NCBI RefSeq assembly: GCF_002387895.1
Contig: NZ_DGLI01000044.1
Span: 40,023-104,022, forward strand
Direction of reading: 5' to 3'
Origin: Clostridium sp. UBA4548
GTDB lineage: Bacteria > Bacillota > Clostridia > Clostridiales > Clostridiaceae
DNA: 64,000 nt
The notes below the pieces were generated by a model, which was not told the origin of the DNA, searched no databases, and saw nothing but the letters and a program-made list of their open reading frames with translations. Below, piece by piece: positions 35,706 through 44,776 of the stretch. A program made the position numbers and the translations under genes. Within the stretch, counting starts at the first letter, position 1. Each line of letters opens with the position of its first letter.

Positions 35706-35851
35706 TTTTATTCCACTCCTATTTTATTAATTAAGAAACCTATTTAAAATTTTCCTCTATAATAAAACTAAACTGGTTTCCTTAAACCTTTAATATAATA
35801 ATACACTATTATACAATATAAAGTCATTAAAATATAATTATTAACTAAATC

Positions 35852-35893
35852 AAAAATCTAGTTATGTAGAATGTGCTACAGAACTAGATTTTT
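35852..35893 (-). terminator. Terminator-like hairpin between gap and pgk
   Basis: AAAAATCTAGTT (35852-35863) pairs with AACTAGATTTTT (35882-35893), with a further GTAG/CTAC pairing inside. U-rich 3' end on the minus strand. It would allow gap to be expressed above the rest of the operon. Confidence 0.7.
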
Positions 35894-35927
35894 ATTAGTT
35901 ATTTATATATATTCATCTAATTATATA

Positions 35928-36935
35928 TTATAGTCTGTCAGCAACATATTTTGTTAAGTCTGCTAGTCTATTTGAATAACCCCATTCATTGTCATACCAT
36001 GAAACAACTTTAACTAGGTTTCCATCCATAACCATAGTTGATAACCCATCTACTATAGAAGATCTTTCATCTCCTTTAAAATCCATTGATACTAGAGGCT
36101 CATCAGTATATCCAAGAATTCCTTTTAATTCACCTTCAGAAGCCTTTTTGAAAGCTTCATTTATTTCCTCAGCTGTTGCAGCTTTTTCTAATTCACAAAC
36201 TAAATCTGTCATAGATACTGTTGGTGTTGGAACTCTTACTGCCATACCATTTAATTTACCCTTCAACTGTGGTAAAACAAGAGATACTGCCTTTGCTGCT
36301 CCAGTAGTTGTAGGTACCATTGCTTCAGCTGCTGCTCTAGCTCTTCTTAAATCACTATGTGGAGCATCCAATATTTTTTGATCATTAGTATAAGAATGAA
36401 CTGTTGTCATTAATCCTTTAACAATACCAAACTCTCTATCTAGTATCTTTGCAAATGGCGCTAAACAGTTTGTTGTACAAGATGCATTTGAAATAATGTG
36501 ATGTTTGCTAGCATCATATTTTTCTTCGTTAACGCCTAAAACTATTGTTATATCCTCATTTTTAGCTGGAGCAGAAATTAAAACCTTCTTAGCACCTGCT
36601 TCAATATGAGCTTTTGCTTTAGTTGCATCAGTGAAGAATCCAGTTGATTCAATCACTATTTCTGCGCCTTGCAATCCCCATGGAATATCCTTAGGATCTT
36701 TTTCAGCGAAAATTCTTATTTCTTTTCCATTAACTATTACAGAATTCTCAGTTGCTTCTACTGTACCATTAAATTTCCCATATAATGTGTCATACTTAAG
36801 TAAATGTGCTAGTGTTTTGGGATTAGTTAAATCATTTATTGCAACAACTTCTAACTCATTGCTATACTTTTCAACTAAGGCCTTAAAAACATTTCTTCCA
36901 ATTCTACCAAAACCATTAATTCCAACTCTTATCAT
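35928..36935 (-). CDS. gap: Glyceraldehyde-3-phosphate dehydrogenase
   Basis: NAD-dependent glycolytic enzyme. The Rossmann motif NGFGRIGR is at residues 7-14, the catalytic C153 lies in SNASCTTNC, and the dinucleotide preference residues NDL follow. 335 aa. It lies between cggR and pgk, the arrangement controlled by CggR in Bacillus; a terminator-like hairpin follows it. Confidence 0.98.
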   Translation of the reverse strand: MIRVGINGFGRIGRNVFKALVEKYSNELEVVAINDLTNPKTLAHLLKYDTLYGKFNGTVEATENSVIVNGKEIRIFAEKDPKDIPWGLQGAEIVIESTGFFTDATKAKAHIEAGAKKVLISAPAKNEDITIVLGVNEEKYDASKHHIISNASCTTNCLAPFAKILDREFGIVKGLMTTVHSYTNDQKILDAPHSDLRRARAAAEAMVPTTTGAAKAVSLVLPQLKGKLNGMAVRVPTPTVSMTDLVCELEKAATAEEINEAFKKASEGELKGILGYTDEPLVSMDFKGDERSSIVDGLSTMVMDGNLVKVVSWYDNEWGYSNRLADLTKYVADRL

Positions 36936-36983
36936 TTAAGTTACCTCCTAAAATTTATAATTAATCTACTTATATAACTTGAT

Positions 36984-38027
36984 TTATGCAAGTAGTATTT
37001 TTCCCTTTAAAATATTAACTATTTCTCTTGCTGTTGCTTCATCGGTAATTAAAATACTGTTGGTTCTATTTTTTTCTACTGCTATAATAGCCTTTGATTT
37101 TTCTACACCTGCTGCCACTGCAATTATGTTTTCCACCTCAGATATCTGTTCTTTTGAAATCCCAACAAAAGGCATAGAATATACAATTTCTCCATCTATA
37201 TTAAAATAATGTCCATAAGCTTCTCCTACGCCACCATTATCTTCTACTTTAATTTTAATTTCTTCTGGTAAGTTTCTTTTCTTGCATGCAGTTTCTGCAA
37301 TTCCAATACCATGAATTAAAATATAAGAATGACTTATTTGTTGAAAAATTTCTTTTATATCATTTTCTTGAAGTAACATCTGAAAAGCACTGTGGCTTAA
37401 ATTGTCAGGCATGTGTAGAAGTTCATAAGCTGCACTAAGCTTATCAGCAAACCTTTGTACTAAAGTGTTAGATTGTGTTTCAATATCCTTTGCCATTCCA
37501 CCTCTTCCAGGTAAAACTTTAATGTTATTAAACTTACTTATTCTATCTAGCTCATCTATTACTTTTTTTACTGTATTACCTCCAGTTAGAGATATTACAA
37601 TATCATCTTTTAATATATCTTTTATGTAGCTACTTGCAGCCTTACCTATCTCATTAAGTAAAGTTTCATCATTTCTCACATCTCCAGAAATAATGATAAC
37701 GTCTTTTATCTTGAGTTTTTCTTTGATTTCTCTTTCTAAACCTTGAATACCATTAATTTCGCGAATAAATAGCTTTAATCCACTTAAAACCTCTTCACCT
37801 TCTGTAGTAATTGACATACCTATAGTATTGACTTCTATAAGATTTTGTTCCTTTAAAAAGTTTGTTTCACTTCTAACTACTCTTTCACTTAAATTTATAT
37901 TAGTAGCTAATAGTCTTCTGCCAATTGGTTGATAGTATTTTATATTCCTTAAGATTTTATATCTTATTTTTAGAACCTCTAGTAGCTCAGGAATAAGTTT
38001 TTGTTGTAATTTTAATATGTTTTCCAT
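36984..38027 (-). CDS. cggR: Central glycolytic genes regulator CggR
   Basis: SorC/DeoR-type repressor of the gap operon; in Bacillus it is released by fructose-1,6-bisphosphate. The N terminus has a winged-HTH (residues about 30-85, with GRRLLATNINLSERVVRSE) and the C-terminal sugar-phosphate domain follows (GGNTVKKV, GGMAKDIETQSNTLVQRF). The 347-aa length is as expected. It is the first gene of the operon, and a doubled CggR-like operator lies 14-48 bases before its ATG, indicating autoregulation. Confidence 0.93.
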   Translation of the reverse strand: MENILKLQQKLIPELLEVLKIRYKILRNIKYYQPIGRRLLATNINLSERVVRSETNFLKEQNLIEVNTIGMSITTEGEEVLSGLKLFIREINGIQGLEREIKEKLKIKDVIIISGDVRNDETLLNEIGKAASSYIKDILKDDIVISLTGGNTVKKVIDELDRISKFNNIKVLPGRGGMAKDIETQSNTLVQRFADKLSAAYELLHMPDNLSHSAFQMLLQENDIKEIFQQISHSYILIHGIGIAETACKKRNLPEEIKIKVEDNGGVGEAYGHYFNIDGEIVYSMPFVGISKEQISEVENIIAVAAGVEKSKAIIAVEKNRTNSILITDEATAREIVNILKGKILLA

Positions 38028-38040
38028 ATTTCACCTCTTT

Positions 38041-38075
38041 GGACAATTTTTGTCCCTGCGGTTAATTTTTATCCC
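38041..38075 (-). promoter_or_regulatory. Doubled CggR-like operator
   Basis: The proximal site reads GGGACAAAAATTGTCC on the minus strand (38041-38056) and fits the known CggR half-site pattern GGGAC-N6-TGTCC. A second copy, GGGATAAAAATTAACC (38060-38075), agrees at 13 of 16 positions and is shifted by 19 bases. The pair lies between the -10 box and the start codon, so a bound repressor would block the polymerase. Confidence 0.75.
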
Positions 38076-38082
38076 TATATAA

Positions 38083-38111
38083 ATTGTACAATATTTACCA
38101 CTATTTGTGAA
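38083..38111 (-). promoter_or_regulatory. Promoter of the cggR-gap glycolytic operon
   Basis: Minus strand TTCACA (38106-38111), a 17-base spacer, TACAAT (38083-38088). Each box has one mismatch to consensus. Transcription should start near 38076, just ahead of the CggR operators. Confidence 0.75.
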
Positions 38112-38170
38112 GGGCTAAAATAACATTTTTATATAAAAATTTAAAATTGCTAACATCTTAGAACTACCAC

Positions 38171-38214
38171 GGCTCCATATAATTAAATAATGAATAAGTT
38201 TATTTTATGGAGCC
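38171..38214 (-). repeat. Hairpin with GC-rich base downstream of rpoN
   Basis: GGCTCCATA pairs perfectly with TATGGAGCC, and inside it AAATAA pairs with TTATTT. It lacks a U tract on either strand, so termination is doubtful. Confidence 0.55.
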
Positions 38215-38369
38215 GATTTGGAAACAGGTTTTTGCTGAATAAAAGTACACTTTGTTACGTCAAAGCAACTTATCTAAGCTGAGCAACTGCCGCTTAAAGA
38301 AGATTGCAGATTTCATGCTTCTATAACGTTATTAACCCACACTGTAATCTTTCTCTGTAGTTATATAAC

Positions 38370-39752
38370 TTAAAATCTTTTTCTTTGAGAAGATGGCTTA
38401 ATTCCCATTTCATCTCTGTATTTAGCAATAGTTCTTCTAGATATATCCAAGCCTCTGCTTAAAAGAACACTTCGAATACTAGAATCTGATAATGGCTTTT
38501 TATCATCCTCTTCTTGTATTATTTCTTTAATTATTTTTTTTATGTTTTGATTAGACAACTGCTCACTACTAATATTTATAGCAGTAGTAAATAAATCTTT
38601 TATTTTTATTATTCTACCACTATTTAGTGAAATATATTTATCTCTTATAGCTCTGCTCACTGTAGATTCATGCAAATTTAGCTTACTAGCTATATTTTTT
38701 ATGGTCATTGGCTTAATATATTCTTCTCCATAATCAAAATAATCTATTTGATAATTAATTATTTCACTTATAACTCTATATAATGTTCTCTTTCTGTTAT
38801 CAACACTTTTTATTAAAAACATAGCATTGTTAATCTTTTTTTTAACATACTCTACTGCAACCTTATCATCAGAACTATCAATTATTTCTTTATATATACT
38901 ATTAATGTTTAGCTTTGGCACTATTTCCTCATTCATTAAAACTAAATATTCATCATTAACCTTCTTAATATAAGCATCTGGCAATATATAACTTATCTCA
39001 TCCCCTGTGTAGAATCCTCTAGAGGGTTTGGGTTCTAGTCCTTTGATTAAGTCTCCATACTTTTGAACCTGCATAGGTGATATTTTTAACTTTTTAGCTA
39101 TCAAAGCATATTTATTTTCCGACAGCAATTGCAAATGACTAGAAATTATCTGTTCAAGGTCTTCGTTGCATAGTCCTTTTCGTTTTATTTGAATAAGAAG
39201 ACATTCACTTAGATTCCTTGCACCAATCCCACAAGGATCTAATTGCTGAATAATACTTAAGCATAACTCGCATACTTCCATAGAAATTGATAATTCTTTA
39301 CAAACAACATCAAGATCCAAGGTTAAATAACCTTTGCAGTCTAGATTGTCCACTAAATAGTTGCAAATCATATTTTTTTTATAATCTATATTGCTTTCTG
39401 ATAACTGTTCTTTTAAGTAATCGCTTAAAGTAGGTTTATTCCCAATAAAGGTGAAAGGTGATATTTCTTCTACATAATTATTTGATATGTAGTTTTTCCC
39501 CCCATAATTATCAAACTCTAAGTATTTTATCATTTGTTTATAATCAAATAAATCTTTTTTATTATTGTTATCATTAGAGGTAGCCTCACTGCTATCAGCA
39601 TATTCTAAAACTATATTCTCTTGCACCTCATTATTAATATGTTGTAAAAGTTCATAAGAAGACATTTGCAAAAGTTTAACTGACAATTGCATTTCCGTAG
39701 TCATAATTAATTTTTGTTCTTGAGTTAATCTCAATCCAAAATCTAAGTGCAT
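38370..39752 (-). CDS. rpoN: RNA polymerase sigma-54 factor RpoN
   Basis: Alternative sigma factor that needs bacterial enhancer-binding proteins. Region I is the Gln/Leu-rich N terminus (residues 1-50, LTQEQKLIMTTEMQLSVKLLQMS). The core-binding region follows, then an HTH near 340-360, and the RpoN box near residues 438-447 (RRTIAKYR). 460 aa. No enhancer-binding protein gene or clear -24/-12 promoter was seen in this window. It precedes cggR by 342 bases. Confidence 0.95.
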   Translation of the reverse strand: MHLDFGLRLTQEQKLIMTTEMQLSVKLLQMSSYELLQHINNEVQENIVLEYADSSEATSNDNNNKKDLFDYKQMIKYLEFDNYGGKNYISNNYVEEISPFTFIGNKPTLSDYLKEQLSESNIDYKKNMICNYLVDNLDCKGYLTLDLDVVCKELSISMEVCELCLSIIQQLDPCGIGARNLSECLLIQIKRKGLCNEDLEQIISSHLQLLSENKYALIAKKLKISPMQVQKYGDLIKGLEPKPSRGFYTGDEISYILPDAYIKKVNDEYLVLMNEEIVPKLNINSIYKEIIDSSDDKVAVEYVKKKINNAMFLIKSVDNRKRTLYRVISEIINYQIDYFDYGEEYIKPMTIKNIASKLNLHESTVSRAIRDKYISLNSGRIIKIKDLFTTAINISSEQLSNQNIKKIIKEIIQEEDDKKPLSDSSIRSVLLSRGLDISRRTIAKYRDEMGIKPSSQRKRF

Positions 39753-40088
39753 TTTTCCACCTCCACAACCTAATATATTATACCATATTTATAAATAATT
39801 TTATCTTTTTTTCATCAAGGTTGAAATTAATCAAAAGTTATAAATTTTTCACATTTATTATGCTAAGATAAAACAATTATCTCATTATCTTATAATTTAC
39901 TTTAATAAGCTTAATATTTAATTTATATATTATATTTATGTTAATTCATGCCTATAGTTTTCTTATGTTGCAAATTTCAATTTAAATGGGACCTTTAACA
40001 AATTATATTTATTGCGGGGTATAAAAAAAGTCACCATTTTTAGTTTATGGTGACCTTTAAACTTATTTAACTATACTTCTTAATATTA
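39753..40088. other. rpoN upstream region
   Basis: Holds the terminator of the DUF429 gene (40023-40056). The remaining AT-rich DNA should include the rpoN promoter; I see no repeat or structure that stands out. Confidence 0.5.
40023..40056 (-). terminator. Intrinsic terminator after the DUF429 gene
   Basis: GTCACCAT/ATGGTGAC stem (40030-40054) followed by a seven-U tract on the minus strand. Confidence 0.85.
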
Positions 40089-40832
40089 TTATATAACATC
40101 TTTACCGTAACTATATTCAATAGATTTTGGTATTTCAATCTGCATTTTAATATTATTTATATCATATTCTGGCTCCTCAGGCATAGGTATAAATCCATTT
40201 TTAAGCCCTATCATTCCATTTATAGCTAAGCATACAGCATCTAAAACGTTTTCAGTTTTAACATCTTTTCTTCTAAAAGTTTTTATGCTGTAGTCTAAAA
40301 TCTCATCAACATTGGGGTAAACCTTTCGTAATACATCTCTTCTTTCTTTATAACCCGCTAAAACAGTTTTGCTATTCCTCATAAACCTGCCGCTAAGAAC
40401 AAAAAAACCAATCTCACAATTACTTTCCTTAAACTTATCTCTGTACTCAATATGATTCAATAAAAAATTATCTAATTCTCTTATTTTTTCTATAACATCC
40501 CATAATCTAGTTGAAACATTTCTGCCTGTAAGTCTCTTATTAACAATATTAGCAACTCCAAAACTATTACAGTAAATTGCTTCCCTACAAGGAACAGCCG
40601 GCAAATCTAAATGACTAGAATCAAGAAGTTTTCTAGCTTCTATATCACATTTTCTCTCTTCTACCGACCCCTCTAAAAACCCCATAGGAATACTAACAAA
40701 AAATAAATCACTATCTTTCCATACATCTATAAGCTCATCAATGGTTTTAAAAATTCTTATACTCCAACAGCTATTTGAAAGTTTTACTCCAAGCCAGCCT
40801 CCATTACAGACATTAATACCAATTACATTCAT
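40089..40832 (-). CDS. DUF429 family protein (predicted RNase H-like nuclease fold)
   Basis: 247-aa soluble protein with the DUF429 layout. Visible pieces are an N-terminal GI-N-V-CNGGW strand-turn, a second strand DLFFVSIPMGF, the ERKCDIEARKLL and PAVPCREA conserved stretches, and ENVLDAVCLAINGM near the C terminus. Most family members have Asp at the end of strand 1 (G-V-D) and in the D-I-P-I-G motif. Here these are N7 and Ser, so nuclease activity is doubtful, while the late Asp of VLDAV is kept. GGGGTGAT precedes the ATG. Confidence 0.8.
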   Translation of the reverse strand: MNVIGINVCNGGWLGVKLSNSCWSIRIFKTIDELIDVWKDSDLFFVSIPMGFLEGSVEERKCDIEARKLLDSSHLDLPAVPCREAIYCNSFGVANIVNKRLTGRNVSTRLWDVIEKIRELDNFLLNHIEYRDKFKESNCEIGFFVLSGRFMRNSKTVLAGYKERRDVLRKVYPNVDEILDYSIKTFRRKDVKTENVLDAVCLAINGMIGLKNGFIPMPEEPEYDINNIKMQIEIPKSIEYSYGKDVI

Positions 40833-41006
40833 TTTATCACCCCAATAAAATGTGTTATATAATACCTCATAATAAATTACTATATATTATATTATATACT
40901 GGTTTAGTAGATTTGTATTCAAATTATTTGAAAATTTTAAAATATTATTTTATAAATTAATATGATGCATTTGTTATTTTATGTGCAAAACTTACTTTTA
41001 AAATAA

Positions 41007-41030
41007 AAAAAATGGCCGAAGCCATTTTTT
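41007..41030 (-). terminator. Terminator of the nucleoside transporter operon
   Basis: AAAAAATGGC pairs with GCCATTTTTT around a four-base loop (UUCG on the minus strand), with a long U tract after it. Confidence 0.85.
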
Positions 41031-41961
41031 ATCTTGAACCTTTTTCGTAAGGTGACCCACTTGCTGCTGGTGCATTTGTCTTTCCAACAAACCCAGCAAG
41101 AGCAAGCATAGTTAAAATATAAGGAATCATTGAATAGAATTCTGTTGGCACTGTCCAAGAAAAGCCTTGAGCTATTATTTGGAATGATTCCCCAAGAGCA
41201 AATAGCAAACATGCTCCAAGTGCCCCAAAAGGCTTCCAGTTACCAAATATCATTGCTGCCAAAGCAATAAATCCACGTCCAGCAACCATTCCCTCTCTAT
41301 ATAATGGTGTGATTCCTAGAGATAAAGCAGCTCCACCAAGTCCAGCTAAAACTCCAGATAAAATTACACATAAATATCTAACCTTGTATACATTTATACC
41401 AAGAGTGTCTGCTGCCTTAGGGTGTTCTCCAACAGCTCTAATTCTTAGTCCAATTGGAGTTTTGTATAGAACATAATGAGAAACAAACACAAGAACTATG
41501 GCAATTATTACAAACCAGTTTAATCCGCCTAAAAGCTCACCTATAAATGGAATATTTAAAATTCCCTGAGGTAAATTATACGGTAATTCCTTAACAATAT
41601 CCGTTTGACCACCTTTACCATTAAATAATATAAATATTAAGAAACTGGCCAAAGCTGTTGCAAATAAATTTATTGCAGTTCCTGAAATAACCTGATCAGA
41701 TTTAAGATTTATACTTAATGCTGCATGAACAAGTGCAAGTAAGCCACCTGCTACCATAGCAAATACCATACCTATAACTGGGTTTCCTGTTATAAAAGTT
41801 CCATAAACTGCAAAGAATGCGCCAATTGTCATCATCCCCTCAAGTCCTATGTTAACAACACCAGACCTTTCAGAAAACACACCCCCAAGTGCTGCAAAAA
41901 TCAGAGGCGTAGCTATTCTTAAGGTAGCAGTTAATAATGAAATTAAATTAAAATCACTCAT
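41029..41961 (-). CDS. nupQ: Nucleoside ABC transporter permease (NupQ/YufQ-like)
   Basis: Membrane subunit of a BMP-type purine nucleoside importer, BPD_transp_2 family, 310 aa and about eight hydrophobic helices. The conserved stretch with VGEHPKAADTLGINV is the EAA-like cytoplasmic loop. Overlaps the previous permease gene by 8 bases, so the two are translationally coupled. Together with the ATPase and lipoprotein genes it forms a complete importer. Confidence 0.92.
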   Translation of the reverse strand: MSDFNLISLLTATLRIATPLIFAALGGVFSERSGVVNIGLEGMMTIGAFFAVYGTFITGNPVIGMVFAMVAGGLLALVHAALSINLKSDQVISGTAINLFATALASFLIFILFNGKGGQTDIVKELPYNLPQGILNIPFIGELLGGLNWFVIIAIVLVFVSHYVLYKTPIGLRIRAVGEHPKAADTLGINVYKVRYLCVILSGVLAGLGGAALSLGITPLYREGMVAGRGFIALAAMIFGNWKPFGALGACLLFALGESFQIIAQGFSWTVPTEFYSMIPYILTMLALAGFVGKTNAPAASGSPYEKGSR

Positions 41962-43030
41962 TCATTATCGCCCCTTTCTTCTTCTTATCACTGAAATATT
42001 TTACAATATAATCTGTAGCTACAAAAATTATTATTATAGATTGAATTAAAAATACTATTTGTTTTGGAATTCCGCTTATTTGTAATGCTCTTGAACTACT
42101 ATTAAGCGCTCCAAATAGTATTGCAGATGCAATACAAGCCACTGGGTTGTTTTTAGCTAGTAGAGCAACAGCAATTCCATCAAAACCATAGGAAGGTAAC
42201 ACCATAAAATCTTGAGCTAAGTGTGTAACTCCAGCTACATGTGTTGCTCCTCCAAGTCCCGCTATAGCTCCTGATAAAACTATAGCTAAAACTGCATTTT
42301 TTGAAACATTTACACCACCATACTCTGCTCCAAGAGGATTTATTCCAACAGCTCTTATTTCATAACCTGTAGTTGTTTTCCAAAGGAACCAAGCCATAAA
42401 TATAGCAACTACAATAGCAAGGAATATACTTACATTAGCTTGAGATGTAGTCATAAATCTTGCAAACTTTGCGCTGTTTTCAATTGTTGCTGTGCTAGCT
42501 TTTCCTGGAACCCCAAAACGAGTTCTTAGTATAACATAGTTTGCTACCGCAAGTGATATGTAGTTCATCATTATAGTATTAATAACTTCACTTGTTCCAA
42601 ACTTTGCCTTAAGGAATCCTGGCACAAAACCCCAAAGTCCACCTGCTACTATACCGCTAATAATGATAAGAGGTATATGAATTACTGGCGATAGACCTGG
42701 TATTGTTCCGACCAAAGCTGCTGCAAGCATACCTAAAACAAATTGTCCACCTACACCTATATTAAATAAACCGCATCTAAACGCAACTGCATTGGCAACC
42801 CCTGTAAATATTAGAGGTGTGATTTCAGCAAGGGTAGTCATAGAGTTTCTAGTTGTACCAAAACTTCCCTTCCATATAGTACCTATCAAATCACTTAATG
42901 CTGAAAAATACTGAGTTATTGGATAGCCTTTTGCCCACATTACAAAAAATACGGACACGAAAAAGGATACCACAATAGCTAATAAGGGAAAGAGTAAAGA
43001 ACTTAAAATCTGCTTTCCTTTATTGTTCAT
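41954..43030 (-). CDS. nupP: Nucleoside ABC transporter permease (NupP/YufP-like)
   Basis: Second membrane subunit of the same importer, 358 aa. It has the family signature LFNIGVGGQFVLGM and the loop AVGINPLGAEYGGVNV, with about nine membrane helices. It overlaps the ATPase gene by 11 bases at its start. Regulation is presumably that of the whole unit. Confidence 0.92.
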   Translation of the reverse strand: MNNKGKQILSSLLFPLLAIVVSFFVSVFFVMWAKGYPITQYFSALSDLIGTIWKGSFGTTRNSMTTLAEITPLIFTGVANAVAFRCGLFNIGVGGQFVLGMLAAALVGTIPGLSPVIHIPLIIISGIVAGGLWGFVPGFLKAKFGTSEVINTIMMNYISLAVANYVILRTRFGVPGKASTATIENSAKFARFMTTSQANVSIFLAIVVAIFMAWFLWKTTTGYEIRAVGINPLGAEYGGVNVSKNAVLAIVLSGAIAGLGGATHVAGVTHLAQDFMVLPSYGFDGIAVALLAKNNPVACIASAILFGALNSSSRALQISGIPKQIVFLIQSIIIIFVATDYIVKYFSDKKKKGAIMNE

Positions 43031-44564
43031 TACTTACAACTCCTTCCTTAACATCATGCAAAGTTCCGCCTGCCATTAATACTCCAAGCTTTTGTTCATC
43101 TGCATCTTTTCTATCTAACACGGCAACTATTTTGCCATCATACATTACTGCTATTCTATCTGAAAGTGATAAAACCTCATCTAGTTCTAGTGAAACTAAT
43201 AAAACTGCTTTACCTTTATCCCTTTCTTCAACAAGTCTACCATGAATATATTCTATAGCTCCAACATCAAGGCCTCTTGTTGGTTGTGCTGCAATAAGTA
43301 ACTCTGGATCTTTTGATATTTCTCTAGCAGCAATTAGTTTTTGTTGGTTACCGCCAGATAACGCTGAAGCAAAAACTTCATTGTTAGGAGTTCTAACATC
43401 AAACTCTTTTATTAATTTATCGCAATGCTCTTTAATCGCTTTATAATCCATTACTATACCTTTGCTAAAAGGCTTGTTTCTATGGATTCCTAATATAGAG
43501 TTTTCAAAAAGTGAATATTTAAGTATAAGCCCTCTTTTATGTCTATCTTCTGGAATGTGTCCAATACCAGAATCAATTATTTCTCTAGGTGACTTACCAT
43601 ATATATCTTTTCCATTTAACAGTATTTTACCTTTTGTCGGTTTTCTTAGTCCGGTTAAAACCTCTAAGAATTCAGACTGTCCATTACCATCTACTCCTGC
43701 AATTCCTAATATTTCTCCACCTCTTACAGTTAAACTTAGGTCTTTAACTGCTTCAATTCCTCTGTGGTCGTTAGTACATAAGTTCTCAATGGTTAGTATA
43801 TCGCCTTTTATACTAGCCTCTTTTTTATCTACTACAAGGTTTACTTTTCTTCCTACCATTAATTCAGCTAATTCATCAATATTAGTTTCCTTAGTTTTTA
43901 CTGTACCAGTTACTTTACCTCTTCTAATAATAGTAACTCTATCACTCATGCTCATTACTTCTTTCAGCTTATGAGTAATTAATATTACAGATTTTCCTTC
44001 TTTCTTTAGGTTATGAATTATTTTCCCAAGTTCTTCAATTTCTTGTGGTGTTAAAACTGCTGTTGGCTCATCAAGAATTAAAATTTCAGCGCCTCTATAT
44101 AAGGCTTTTAAAATTTCTACTTTTTGCTGTTGACCAACAGATATATCCTCAATTACAGCATTTGGATCGATAGCAAAGCCATACTTTTCAGATAACTTTT
44201 TAACATTTTCAATAGCAGTTTTCATATCAATTGAAATGCCTTTTTTAGGTTCAGTTCCTAGTACAATATTTTCTGCTACAGTGAAATTATGCACTAGCAT
44301 AAAATGCTGATGAACCATACCTATTCCTAATTTTATTGCTTCATTAGGATTAGTAATTCTAACCAACTGACCCTTTACATAAATATCCCCTTTTTCCTGT
44401 TGATAAAGACCATAAAGGATATTCATTAAGGTAGTTTTTCCCGCACCATTTTCACCAAGCAAAACGTGAGTTTCACTTGATAGTAATTCAAAGTTAACGT
44501 TATCATTAGCTACAGTGCCAGGGAAAACTTTGGTTATTCCCTTCATTTCGATTACCTTTTCCAT
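43020..44564 (-). CDS. nupO: Nucleoside ABC transporter ATP-binding protein (NupO/YufO-like)
   Basis: Double ABC ATPase, 514 aa. Domain 1 has Walker A GENGAGKT at 37-44, the ISVGQQQ signature and ILDEPTAVLT. Domain 2 has a degenerate Walker A (GVDGNGQS, near 292), LSGGNQQK and AAQPTRGLD. The weakened second site is normal for this family. It is separated from the binding-protein gene by 212 bases with a terminator, which would lower its expression. Confidence 0.94.
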   Translation of the reverse strand: MEKVIEMKGITKVFPGTVANDNVNFELLSSETHVLLGENGAGKTTLMNILYGLYQQEKGDIYVKGQLVRITNPNEAIKLGIGMVHQHFMLVHNFTVAENIVLGTEPKKGISIDMKTAIENVKKLSEKYGFAIDPNAVIEDISVGQQQKVEILKALYRGAEILILDEPTAVLTPQEIEELGKIIHNLKKEGKSVILITHKLKEVMSMSDRVTIIRRGKVTGTVKTKETNIDELAELMVGRKVNLVVDKKEASIKGDILTIENLCTNDHRGIEAVKDLSLTVRGGEILGIAGVDGNGQSEFLEVLTGLRKPTKGKILLNGKDIYGKSPREIIDSGIGHIPEDRHKRGLILKYSLFENSILGIHRNKPFSKGIVMDYKAIKEHCDKLIKEFDVRTPNNEVFASALSGGNQQKLIAAREISKDPELLIAAQPTRGLDVGAIEYIHGRLVEERDKGKAVLLVSLELDEVLSLSDRIAVMYDGKIVAVLDRKDADEQKLGVLMAGGTLHDVKEGVVSNEQ

Positions 44565-44711
44565 TTCCCTTCCTCCTTAAACAAATTACCTAAAGATTAA
44601 CCTATGATAGTAGAAGATTCGATAATTGCAGTTATGTATTTATTATACATTTTTTTTGAACAATAGGAAGAACTTTTTTTATTTTTAAGAAATATTGCCT
44701 TCCTATTCTTC

Positions 44712-44742
44712 AAAAAAAGCTAGATGAGTAAACATCTAGCTT
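44712..44742 (-). terminator. Terminator between the nucleoside-binding protein and ATPase genes
   Basis: AAGCTAGATG (44717-44726) pairs with CATCTAGCTT (44733-44742), with seven U residues on the minus strand. It probably gives more binding protein than membrane subunits. Confidence 0.85.
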
Positions 44743-44776
44743 CAATTATACTATGTTCGAATTATGTCGTAAAGAT

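Larger units (their letters stand above)
38028..38369. other. rpoN-cggR intergenic region with control elements and a structured block
   Basis: The right-hand part (near cggR) holds the operon promoter and operators. Further upstream, 38165-38350 is visibly richer in G+C than other spacers. It contains a hairpin with a GC-rich base (GGCTCCATA at 38171-38179 with TATGGAGCC at 38206-38214). On the minus strand it also holds a mini-ORF starting near 38316 (MKSAIFFKRQLLSLDKLL). It may be a dispersed intergenic repeat. Confidence 0.5.
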
